DNA of 16,848 nucleotides from RPRB01 sp035543115. Lineage in GTDB: Bacteria > Myxococcota > Myxococcia > Myxococcales > Myxococcaceae. Below, one piece after another: positions 5,728 to 12,560 of the stretch. The stretch spans positions 1 through 16,848 of the forward strand of contig DATKKF010000064.1 of NCBI GenBank assembly GCA_035543115.1. Reading direction: 5' to 3'. The first letter of the stretch is position 1. Every line of letters starts with the position of its first letter. Under the pieces are notes generated by a model that was not told where the DNA came from, did no database searches, and worked only from the letters and a program-made list of their open reading frames with translations. The position numbers were made by a program, and so were the translations under genes.

Positions 5728-8277
5728 TCAGGCCTGGAGCGTCGACCGGTCCGTTGGCTCTTCCTCCGCGAGGATCCAGGCGGGCAGGGCAGGCAGCTTG
5801 CCGCGGCTCTCGACCAGGTGGACCAGGGCCTGCACCTCCGGACGAGGTCGCACGGCGACCATCGCCGGGTCCGCCCGGAGCAGGGGCAGGTCGCCCCAGG
5901 AGGCGGCCACAGCCTCCCGGAGCGCCTGGACAGCGTCGTCCACGCGTCCGGCCACCGCGTGGGTCCGGGCGAGATCGTACCGTGCCTCCGCGTCGCATCC
6001 GCCTGGCTGCCAGCTGAACGCGCCCTCGCGTCGAGCGTAGCGGTCCAGCGCCCGAGCGAGCTCGGCGTCGGCCTCGCCCGTGCGTCCGAGCAGGTACTGA
6101 CACCGCGCGAGGCCCAGCCGCGCACGCACGAGGTGCCAGCCCGTCCCGGCCCGCTCCCGGCGCGCCTCGCAGAGGGCGGCCTGGAAGCGGTGGTGTCCCA
6201 GCGCCTCGTCCAGCGCGCCCCGGGCCTCGAGAAGGCGGGCGAGCTCTCCCTGTGCGTGGGCCACCGAGTTGACCGCGTAGGCGTGGTCCTCCGCCTCGTA
6301 GTGGGTGATCGCCTCCCGCAGAACCTCCTCGGCAGGTCCCGGCTCGCCGCCCCGGGCCATCACCACGCCCAGGATGGAGAGCGAGCCCACGAAGCGGAGC
6401 ACGTCGGGACCCTGCGCCCGTTCGCGTGTCCAGGCCAGCTCGGCAAGACGACGGGCCGGCCCGTGTTCGCCGGCCAGGCGGCAGATCTCCGCGGCGGCCA
6501 GGCGCGCGAAGACCGCCCGAGGAAGGAGCTCGGCGGAGCGCAGCTCGGCGGCCAGCGCGGGCGCGAGGCACTCCCACCGGTGGCGCTCCACCGCGAGCAG
6601 GAGGCGGGACGCCCCGACGATGTGGTGCGCCATCCCGTTCTCCGGCTCGAGAGTGGTCGAGCGCACGGCGGCCGCCTCGGCCTCCTCCAGCCGGCCCCGG
6701 CGCATGTACGCGTAACCCAGGTTCCAGTGCACCTCGCCCAGCTCGGGAGCGAGCTCCCGGGCGCGCTCGAGCTGCCGGATCGACTCGTCGAGGTCCTCGA
6801 GCCGGTTGTTGGTGGCAAAACGCAGGGACAGCAACTTCCCAAGACCCATCCGCGCCAGGGCGTGCCCGGCGTCCACTGCGAGCGCCCCCTCGTACTCTCT
6901 CTTCGCCTCCGCGAACCCCGCCGGTCCGAACCGGTGCAGGGCCTGCTCCGCGGCGGCGAAGTGAGCATGGGCCGAGCGCTCCGAGGGCGTGGTCTCGGTG
7001 AACGACGGCCCGGCCGCCGGCGACTGGAGCCGCGCGAGCTCGCCCACCCGGGCGGCGATCGCGTCCTGGATCAGGAAGACGTCCTGCACGGTCCCGTCGT
7101 GCCGCGACTCGTGCACCCGGCCACTCACCGAATCCGCCACACGGAGCGCGACGCGCAGCGACGGCCCGGACGATTGCACCGTCCCCCACACCACCCAGCG
7201 CGCGCCGGCGGCCCGGGCGAGCGAGAGCAGCTCGGCGTCCGAGGTCCGCGGCCCCAGTCCCGCCCCGAGCTTGCTCGAGACCTCCCGCGGCAGCACCCGC
7301 CCGCCCGAGGTCTGGGCCAGCTCGGCCCGGAGCGGGTCCAGGAACCCCGCGGCGATCGAGATCGCCTCCGGGTCCGTCGAGAGCGGGGCGAACTCGAGCA
7401 CCAGCAGTCGTTCCTGGCTCGGCGGCCGCCGGTGGCTGGGGAGCGCACCCTCGCCGCGCAGCGCCTCGGCGAACGCATTCGCACCGGGGAAGCGGTCCGC
7501 CGGGTCCTTCGAGAGCGCCCGGAGGACGATGGCTTCCAGCTCCTCGGGGACGTCGGCGGCGCGAAGGCGCGGGGGCTGCGGTGGCTCATGAAGGTGCTTG
7601 AAGAGCACGTCGACGGGCGTCGGGGCGTCGAACGGAACTTCGCCCACCAGGAGCTCGTAGAGCATCACCCCGAGCGCGTAGACGTCCGAGCGCGGATCCA
7701 CGCCTTGCGTTCCGCCGGCCTGCTCGGGGCTCATGTACCGCGGCGTCCCCACCACCATCCCGGTGGCGGTGTGCAGCCCGTCCGGCTCGGTGGCCAGCAC
7801 CTTGGAGATGCCGAAGTCGGCGACCAGCGCCCGGCCGCCGTCGAGCAGCACGTTCTCCGGCTTGACGTCTCGGTGGACGATGCCGAAGCCGTGCGCATGG
7901 GCCAGCCCGTCGGCGATCTGGGTGGCCAGGTCCACCGCCTCGGCGATCGGGAGGCGCCGCTCGCGCTGGAGCCGGCCGCGGACCGATTCGCCGGCGACGA
8001 ACGGAGTCGTGTACCAGAACCATGAGCCCGAGCTCCCCGAGTCGTGCAGGGTGAGGATGTTCGGATGGTTCAGGCGCGCGAGGAGCCGCACCTCGCGGGC
8101 GAACCACTCCGCGGAGACCCCGGCGGACAGCTGCGGGTCGAGCACCTTGAGCGCGACGTACCGCCCGAGGCGCCGGTCCTCGGCCAGGTACACGGTGGCG
8201 GTCCCACCCCGGCCCACGCCGCGGACGACCGTGTACCGGTCCGCGAGCGCCTCCACGAGCGATGCCGGTGCGTCCAC
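5728..8277 (-). CDS. Ser/Thr protein kinase with TolB-like region and TPR tail
   Basis: An 849-residue Hanks-type kinase. The catalytic domain spans about 14-275: glycine loop GRGGTATVY (22-30), Lys44 in VALK, Glu62, catalytic loop HRDVKPEN (135-142), DFG (154-156), and SPEQ (183-186) in place of APE. All key residues are present, so it should be active. Residues 290-418 resemble the TolB-like module of COG5616-type proteins (LLVLEFAPL, ARWVVWGTVQ, VQDVFLIQDAIAARVGEL). From about 430 to 800 it is helical with TPR-like units, for example 497-545. No convincing membrane segment was seen, so it is probably cytosolic, unlike many relatives with a helix after the kinase domain. The GTG start is chosen because GGAGG lies eight bases upstream. 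It lies 76 bp after the NmrA-like gene, same strand, and may be co-transcribed with it. The substrate is unknown; the TPR part probably binds partner proteins. Confidence 0.93.
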   Translation of the reverse strand: MDAPASLVEALADRYTVVRGVGRGGTATVYLAEDRRLGRYVALKVLDPQLSAGVSAEWFAREVRLLARLNHPNILTLHDSGSSGSWFWYTTPFVAGESVRGRLQRERRLPIAEAVDLATQIADGLAHAHGFGIVHRDVKPENVLLDGGRALVADFGISKVLATEPDGLHTATGMVVGTPRYMSPEQAGGTQGVDPRSDVYALGVMLYELLVGEVPFDAPTPVDVLFKHLHEPPQPPRLRAADVPEELEAIVLRALSKDPADRFPGANAFAEALRGEGALPSHRRPPSQERLLVLEFAPLSTDPEAISIAAGFLDPLRAELAQTSGGRVLPREVSSKLGAGLGPRTSDAELLSLARAAGARWVVWGTVQSSGPSLRVALRVADSVSGRVHESRHDGTVQDVFLIQDAIAARVGELARLQSPAAGPSFTETTPSERSAHAHFAAAEQALHRFGPAGFAEAKREYEGALAVDAGHALARMGLGKLLSLRFATNNRLEDLDESIRQLERARELAPELGEVHWNLGYAYMRRGRLEEAEAAAVRSTTLEPENGMAHHIVGASRLLLAVERHRWECLAPALAAELRSAELLPRAVFARLAAAEICRLAGEHGPARRLAELAWTRERAQGPDVLRFVGSLSILGVVMARGGEPGPAEEVLREAITHYEAEDHAYAVNSVAHAQGELARLLEARGALDEALGHHRFQAALCEARRERAGTGWHLVRARLGLARCQYLLGRTGEADAELARALDRYARREGAFSWQPGGCDAEARYDLARTHAVAGRVDDAVQALREAVAASWGDLPLLRADPAMVAVRPRPEVQALVHLVESRGKLPALPAWILAEEEPTDRSTLQA

Positions 8278-8285
8278 CCCATGCG

Positions 8286-8290
8286 CCTCC
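8286..8290 (-). promoter_or_regulatory. Shine-Dalgarno of the kinase gene
   Basis: GGAGG on the minus strand lies eight bases before the GTG at 8275-8277. It settles that start over the overlapping ATG at 8281-8283, which opens a different frame. Confidence 0.65.
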
Positions 8291-8353
8291 GGGTAAACGA
8301 AGACGAGAGCACGTGTCGACCCCTGGTCACAAGTGAGGCTCCCGCAGGCCTGC

Positions 8354-9265
8354 TCAGGCCGCGCGGGCGCCCGTCGCCGCGCGGGTGGTCGTCAGCCGGG
8401 CTCGTGCGAACTCCTCGAGGGAGGTCAGGCGACCGAACCGTGCGACTGCCGGGGCCGGGTCGATCTGCTGGTCCTCGGTGTCCATCCACAGCGCGGCGGA
8501 CATCATCCTGGCGGGGACCGAAGCCACCGGCCGGAGGAGAACTGAGAGGGTACGGAGCATCGCCCGCGGGACGTGCCGGATCCGCGGCCGGAGGCCCGAC
8601 AGGCGGGCGAAGAGCGCCACCACCTCGAGGTGGGTGAACGCCTCGGGGCCCCCGAGCGCCACCCGCTCCACACCCGGGGTGGGCCCGGCGCGGGCGAGGG
8701 CCACGGCCGCCCGGGCCACGTCCTCGCTGGCCACGAAGGGCACCGGATTCCGTCCGCGGCCGAACACCTGGACTGGCTTGCCCGCGAGCAGCGGATCTCC
8801 GAGCAGCGCGGCCCAGATCTCCATGAAGGCCGACGGCTGGAGCAGCGCCACGGACATGCCGCTCGCCGCCAGCAGGGCCTCGGTGGCGGCCTTGGCGCGG
8901 AAGAAGTCGGTGGGGTGATCGGGCCGGGCCCCGCGGGCGGAGACGAAGACGAACCGGCGGACACCCTGGCGGCGGGCCGCGTCCACCAGCGCCGCGTTGC
9001 CCCGGACGTCCACCCGCTGGAGGTCGTTGTCGCCCTTGCCCACGATGGCGTTGGCGGTGGTCGCCACGGTCTCCACCCCGGCGAGCGCGGGCCCCAGCGT
9101 CTCCGGGCGCCCCAGGTCGGCGACGACCGGCTCGGCACCCAGCGTCACCGCCTGCTCCAGCCGGACCGGATCGCGGGAAACCGCGCGGACTGGCTCGTTG
9201 AGCTCCCGGAGGATCCGGACGATGCGCCGCCCCAGGTCTCCCGTCGCGCCGAAGACGGCGATCAT
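8354..9265 (-). CDS. NmrA-like atypical short-chain dehydrogenase (NAD(P)-binding)
   Basis: A 303-residue Rossmann-fold protein of the atypical SDR / NmrA-like group. The dinucleotide motif GATGDLG (6-12, GxxGxxG) is at the very N-terminus. Arg31 just after the second strand (AVSRDP) favours NADP(H). FVFVSARGA and FRAKAATEALL follow the family pattern in which the classical Tyr-x3-Lys pair is not required. Members act as NAD(P)-dependent reductases or epimerases or as redox-sensing regulators; the substrate cannot be read from sequence. The ATG start is supported by GGAGG at 9275-9279, nine bases upstream, and by the motif position; longer in-frame starts lack such support. It is the first gene of the minus-strand run and is divergent from the permease gene across a 424-bp gap. 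A 10-bp palindrome GCAGGCCTGC (8344-8353) directly follows the stop codon, with no T-run. Confidence 0.88.
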   Translation of the reverse strand: MIAVFGATGDLGRRIVRILRELNEPVRAVSRDPVRLEQAVTLGAEPVVADLGRPETLGPALAGVETVATTANAIVGKGDNDLQRVDVRGNAALVDAARRQGVRRFVFVSARGARPDHPTDFFRAKAATEALLAASGMSVALLQPSAFMEIWAALLGDPLLAGKPVQVFGRGRNPVPFVASEDVARAAVALARAGPTPGVERVALGGPEAFTHLEVVALFARLSGLRPRIRHVPRAMLRTLSVLLRPVASVPARMMSAALWMDTEDQQIDPAPAVARFGRLTSLEEFARARLTTTRAATGARAA

Positions 9266-9274
9266 CGGATCCCC

Positions 9275-9279
9275 CCTCC
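9275..9279 (-). promoter_or_regulatory. Shine-Dalgarno of the NmrA-like gene
   Basis: GGAGG on the minus strand lies nine bases before the ATG at 9263-9265 and supports that start over longer in-frame alternatives. Confidence 0.65.
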
Positions 9280-9501
9280 GCAGTGAAACGCCGTCGATCC
9301 CTCGCATGGTGGGCGTCCCCACGTCCAGCGACGCCCCCGCTGTGCCGAGCCGGCCCGACCTCCCTCCGCGCCGCGGCGGCTCCGGGAGGACCGGTCGGCA
9401 CCCCGTGGCTGGCGTGCCTCCCTGGAGCTTCCGACTTGCCCCGTGTTTCTGCGGTGTTCGCTCTCGGGACATGCCGTCCCGGGACCGGCCGGCCGCTGGA
9501 G

Positions 9502-9621
9502 CGAGGTGCGGATCGAGGTGCCCGGATCGAGGTGCCAGACACCTCGTTACCCGGATCGAGGTGCCAGACACCTCGTTACCGGACGCGGAGCTACCGGACG
9601 AGGTGCCAGACACCTCGTTAC
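9502..9621 (+). repeat. Palindromic repeat cluster upstream of the permease gene (cluster 3)
   Basis: Three full copies of GAGGTGCCAGACACCTC followed by GTTAC lie at 9529-9550, 9558-9579 and 9600-9621. The first two form a perfect 29-bp tandem repeat (9522-9550, 9551-9579); the third (9594-9621) lacks one base. Each copy can fold as GAGGTG-CCAGA-CACCTC, a 6-bp stem with a 5-nt loop. Two decayed left halves (GCGAGGTGC at 9502-9510, GATCGAGGTGCC at 9511-9522) precede them. The cluster lies 68 bp before the permease start codon, between divergent genes, in the same orientation as clusters 1 and 2. Confidence 0.9.
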
Positions 9622-9689
9622 CGGCTCCTCGTCGACCCTGCGCTTCCCGGCCCGGCTCCCTGGCACGCCTGTTGAACTACCCCCATCCC

Positions 9690-12119
9690 ATGACCGTCCT
9701 GCTCCAGGACCTCCGGGATGCCTTCCGGCACCTCCGGACCCGGCCCGGGTTCACCGCCGTGGTCGTCCTCACCCTCTCGATGGGCATCGGCCTCAACGCG
9801 GCCGTCTTCACCGCCGTCGACGCCGCCCTGCTCCGCAGCCTCCCCTACGCCGAGCCCGAGCGCCTCGTGCACCTGTTCCAGACCAACGGCAACCAGGACA
9901 TCGCCCGGTTCGAGCTCGCCTGGCCCACCGTCCGGGAGCTCCAGGCGGACCACTCCCTCTTCACCGGGGTCGCCGGCTACAACCGGTTCCCCGCCACCTG
10001 GCAGAACGGCTCCGAGCGCTCGCAGCTCAAGGCGCTCCGGGTCACCGCGAGCTTCTTCGACGTCCTCGGCGTCCGTCCGCAGCTGGGCCGCACCTTCCGC
10101 CCCGGCGAGGACGAGGACGGCGGGCCCCGCGCAGTCATGCTCGGCGACGCCTTCTGGCGGACGCAGATGGGCGGGGACACCGGGGTGCTCGGCCGCACGC
10201 TGGTGCTGGACGACCAGCCGTACACCATCGTCGGCGTCCTGCCGCCGAGCTTCCCCTTCGCCCCGGGTGCGGACGCCCGCATCTACCTCGCCATGCAGGC
10301 CAAGGGCGATCTCCTCCGCCGCAGCCTCAACTGGGTGAACACCATCGCCCGCCTCCGCGACGGCATCACCCTTGAGCAGGCGCGGCACGGCGCACGGGCC
10401 TTCTCCGCCTCGCTCCGCGAGCAGTTCCCCGACGCATTCCCGGGCGTGAGCATGGAGGTCGTCCCCCTGCGCGAGGTGCTCGTGGGAAAGGTCGAGCCGG
10501 TGCTGGTGCTCCTCTTCGCCTGCGTCAGCCTGGTGCTCCTGGTGGCCTGCGCCAACGTCGCCAACCTCCTCCTCGCCCGTGCCCGCAGTCGCGAGCGGGA
10601 GCTGGCCGTGCGCGCGGCCCTGGGCGCTGGCCGGCGCCGGCTGGTCCGCCAGCTGCTGACCGAGAGCCTCGTGCTGGCGACGCTGGGGGGCGTCCTCGGT
10701 CTTCTCGCCGCCCGGCTCAGCCTCCCGCTGCTGCTCGCCGGCATCCCCGTCCGCGAGCGAGCCACGATGCCGTTCCTCGAGCACCTCGACGTGGACACCC
10801 GCGTGCTCCTCTACGGCGGCGGGCTGATCGTCCTCACCACCTTGCTCTTCGGCCTCCTCCCGGCGTTGCGTGCCTCCCGCCTCAACCTCCACGATGCGCT
10901 GAAGGACGGCTCCGGCTCGTCGGCGCTGGCAGGCTCCGGCCGTCACGGGCTACAGGGGGCGCTGGTCGCCGTCGAGGTGGCGCTCGCGGTGATGCTGCTC
11001 GGATCGGCCGGCCTGATGGGAAAGAGCCTGCTCCGCGTGCTCTCCACCGACCCCGGCTACCGTCCGGAGGGGGCGCTGGGGGCCACGGTGTTCCTCCCCG
11101 CGGCCCGGCTCGAGCACGAGGAGGCGGCAGTGAACCTCCAGGAGGCGATCCGGACCGCGGTGGCCAGCATCCCCGGCGTCACCGCCGTGACCCGGGTGAG
11201 CATCCTCCCGGGCACGGGGAACGGGAACACGCTCCGCTTCGTCCGCGAGGACCGCCCGAGGCCGACGGGGGCCCCGCCCGAGGTCGCCTTCCGCGAGGTG
11301 GGCCCGGACTTCTTCCACGTGCTCGGCGTGCCGCTGCTCGGCGGCCGGGGCTTCGGGCCGGAGGACACCCACGGCTCGCTCCCGGTGGTGATCGTCAACC
11401 GCACGCTCCAGCGCCGGTACTTCCCCGGGGAGGACGCGGTCGGCAAGCGCATCCGGCCGACGTACTCGCCCGCCGCTCCGGTGCTCACCATCGTGGGCGT
11501 GGTGGGGGACCAGACGTTCGGGGCGCTCGACGAGGCGCCGCCGGCGCTCCTGTACATCCCCGACTCGCAATCGCCCGACAACCCCTTCTCCCTCGTGCTC
11601 CGCACCGCGCGCCCGGGAGTGGAGGGTGAGGTCCGGCGTGCCATCCTGGCCGCGGCGCCAGATGCGGCGGTGCTGCCGGTGCGCTCGCTCAGCGAGGTTC
11701 TGGCGGACGCTCCATCGATGTTCCTCCGCCGTTACCCGGTGTTCCTGCTCGGCGTCTTTGCCGCCTTCGCGCTCGTCCTGGCGGGCGTGGGCATCTTCGG
11801 CGTCGTCTCCTACGGCGTGGTCGAGCGCACCCGCGAGTTCGGCGTCCGGATGGCCGTGGGGGCGGGTCGGCGGGACATCGTGCGCCTCGTGCTCCGGCGC
11901 AACCTGCCACCGGTGCTCGCCGGCGCCGCGGCGGGGGTGCTCGGCTCGGTGGCGCTGGCCGTGGTCTTCCGCGGGCTCCTGTTCGGCGTCACGGCGTCGG
12001 ACCCGGGGGTGCTCGCCGGGGTGGTGGTCTTGCTCGGCGCGGTGGCTCTGGCGAGCGCGCTCTTCCCTGCACTCCGGGCGACGCGGGTCGATCCCGCCAC
12101 GGCGTTGCGCTCGACCTGA
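9690..12119 (+). CDS. ADOP-type duplicated FtsX/MacB-like ABC transporter permease
   Basis: An 809-residue inner-membrane protein with two consecutive MacB-periplasmic-core plus FtsX units, the layout of the family named Acidobacterial duplicated orphan permease. Membrane segments are visible near 21-45, 270-295, 322-345, 368-390, 422-446, 684-712, 738-765 and 772-795. The two halves share the signature after their first FtsX helix: SRERELAVRAALGAGRRRLV and TREFGVRMAVGAGRRDIV. The first extracytoplasmic domain is about 50-265, the second about 450-680. Such permeases work with a MacB-like ATPase on peptides, lipoproteins or macrolides; no ATPase gene is present here, which fits the orphan habit. 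The ATG at 9690 gives the normal N-terminus (LLQDLRDAFRHLR just before the first helix). No Shine-Dalgarno is visible. The substrate is unknown. Confidence 0.93.
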   Translation: MTVLLQDLRDAFRHLRTRPGFTAVVVLTLSMGIGLNAAVFTAVDAALLRSLPYAEPERLVHLFQTNGNQDIARFELAWPTVRELQADHSLFTGVAGYNRFPATWQNGSERSQLKALRVTASFFDVLGVRPQLGRTFRPGEDEDGGPRAVMLGDAFWRTQMGGDTGVLGRTLVLDDQPYTIVGVLPPSFPFAPGADARIYLAMQAKGDLLRRSLNWVNTIARLRDGITLEQARHGARAFSASLREQFPDAFPGVSMEVVPLREVLVGKVEPVLVLLFACVSLVLLVACANVANLLLARARSRERELAVRAALGAGRRRLVRQLLTESLVLATLGGVLGLLAARLSLPLLLAGIPVRERATMPFLEHLDVDTRVLLYGGGLIVLTTLLFGLLPALRASRLNLHDALKDGSGSSALAGSGRHGLQGALVAVEVALAVMLLGSAGLMGKSLLRVLSTDPGYRPEGALGATVFLPAARLEHEEAAVNLQEAIRTAVASIPGVTAVTRVSILPGTGNGNTLRFVREDRPRPTGAPPEVAFREVGPDFFHVLGVPLLGGRGFGPEDTHGSLPVVIVNRTLQRRYFPGEDAVGKRIRPTYSPAAPVLTIVGVVGDQTFGALDEAPPALLYIPDSQSPDNPFSLVLRTARPGVEGEVRRAILAAAPDAAVLPVRSLSEVLADAPSMFLRRYPVFLLGVFAAFALVLAGVGIFGVVSYGVVERTREFGVRMAVGAGRRDIVRLVLRRNLPPVLAGAAAGVLGSVALAVVFRGLLFGVTASDPGVLAGVVVLLGAVALASALFPALRATRVDPATALRST

Positions 12120-12186
12120 GCCCGTTGGACGACCCCCGCTGCCGCCGTCGCACCGCCCAGGGCAACGGGCCGAGCAGCTCGGGCCC
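12120..12186 (+). terminator. Hairpins downstream of the permease gene
   Basis: Directly after the stop codon, GCCCGTTG (12120-12127) and CAACGGGC (12163-12170) form a perfect 8-bp inverted repeat around 35 nt. Overlapping its end, 12167-12186 can fold into a compact hairpin (GGGCCGAG with CTCGGGCCC, one bulged base). No T-run follows. The gap to the convergent ORF stop at 12345 is about 225 bp, and I see nothing else in it. Confidence 0.35.
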
Positions 12187-12344
12187 ACGGTGCGTCCCCG
12201 CCGACCGTGCTGCAACCGCGCTGGCCGCAGCCGATGTCGGCCCGGGTTCCGCCCACCGGTGGCTGGGCGTGGACCGAGCCGTCCACCGGGACATGCAGCG
12301 CTTCTTGCTGGTCCGGTCAGTCGGCCCGGGGGCAGCGGTCGGGC

Positions 12345-12560
12345 TCAGCGGCCATGCTTCAGGAAGTGCTCGATGTGGATCGCGTCGAGCACCGAGTCGA
12401 GTGAGCCGGCGTCGGTCGGCGAGGGGCCAGCGCCGCTGGTCTCTGGTCCGGCCCCCGCGGGCGCAGGCTCCACGCGCACGCGGCCGGTCAGTCCGGTGAC
12501 GGCGGCGATCGCCAGGATCGCCAGCGTGAGCAAGGCGATGAGCCCGGCTGACCGGCTCAC
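12345..12560 (-). CDS. Small single-pass membrane protein, function unknown
   Basis: A 71-residue ORF with one hydrophobic helix (residues 5-24, AGLIALLTLAILAIAAVTGL), a Pro/Ala/Gly-rich linker (about 30-50) and a short C-terminal helix-like segment ending IEHFLKHGR. With only one Arg before the helix and Arg after it, the topology is uncertain. The GTG start at 12558-12560 overlaps the TGA of the upstream amidohydrolase gene as GTGA, and no good Shine-Dalgarno precedes it, so translational coupling is likely. The ordered composition (helix, flexible linker, charged end) and the coupled start argue that it is real. I recognise no family. It may accompany the amidohydrolase, but nothing in the sequence states a role. 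Confidence 0.6.
   Translation of the reverse strand: MSRSAGLIALLTLAILAIAAVTGLTGRVRVEPAPAGAGPETSGAGPSPTDAGSLDSVLDAIHIEHFLKHGR

Larger units (their letters stand above)
9266..9689. other. 424-bp divergent intergenic region
   Basis: This gap separates the minus-strand NmrA-like gene from the plus-strand permease gene and must hold both promoters. I see the Shine-Dalgarno of the NmrA-like gene at 9275-9279 and a repeat cluster at 9502-9621. I find no clear -35/-10 pair for either gene and no supported small ORF. Open frames crossing the gap have compositions unlike real proteins and are in part created by the repeats. Confidence 0.7.

Noticed and set aside
5655..6125. An N-terminal extension of the antitoxin into the kinase gene
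   Set aside because: The AbrB-type domain starts at the ATG at 5654. The upstream residues are a shifted-frame reading of the kinase.
5818..8025. A 735-codon open frame on the plus strand opposite the kinase gene
   Set aside because: It is a shadow of the kinase gene, with skewed composition and no domain pattern, while the kinase motifs on the minus strand are complete.
9266..9613. Upstream in-frame starts for the NmrA-like gene
   Set aside because: GxxGxxG must lie near the N-terminus, and GGAGG sits nine bases before the ATG at 9265. The extension partly translates the repeats.
8997..9689. A longer N-terminus for the permease
   Set aside because: The extension reads through the repeat cluster and through antisense of the NmrA-like gene. 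The family N-terminus begins at the ATG at 9690.
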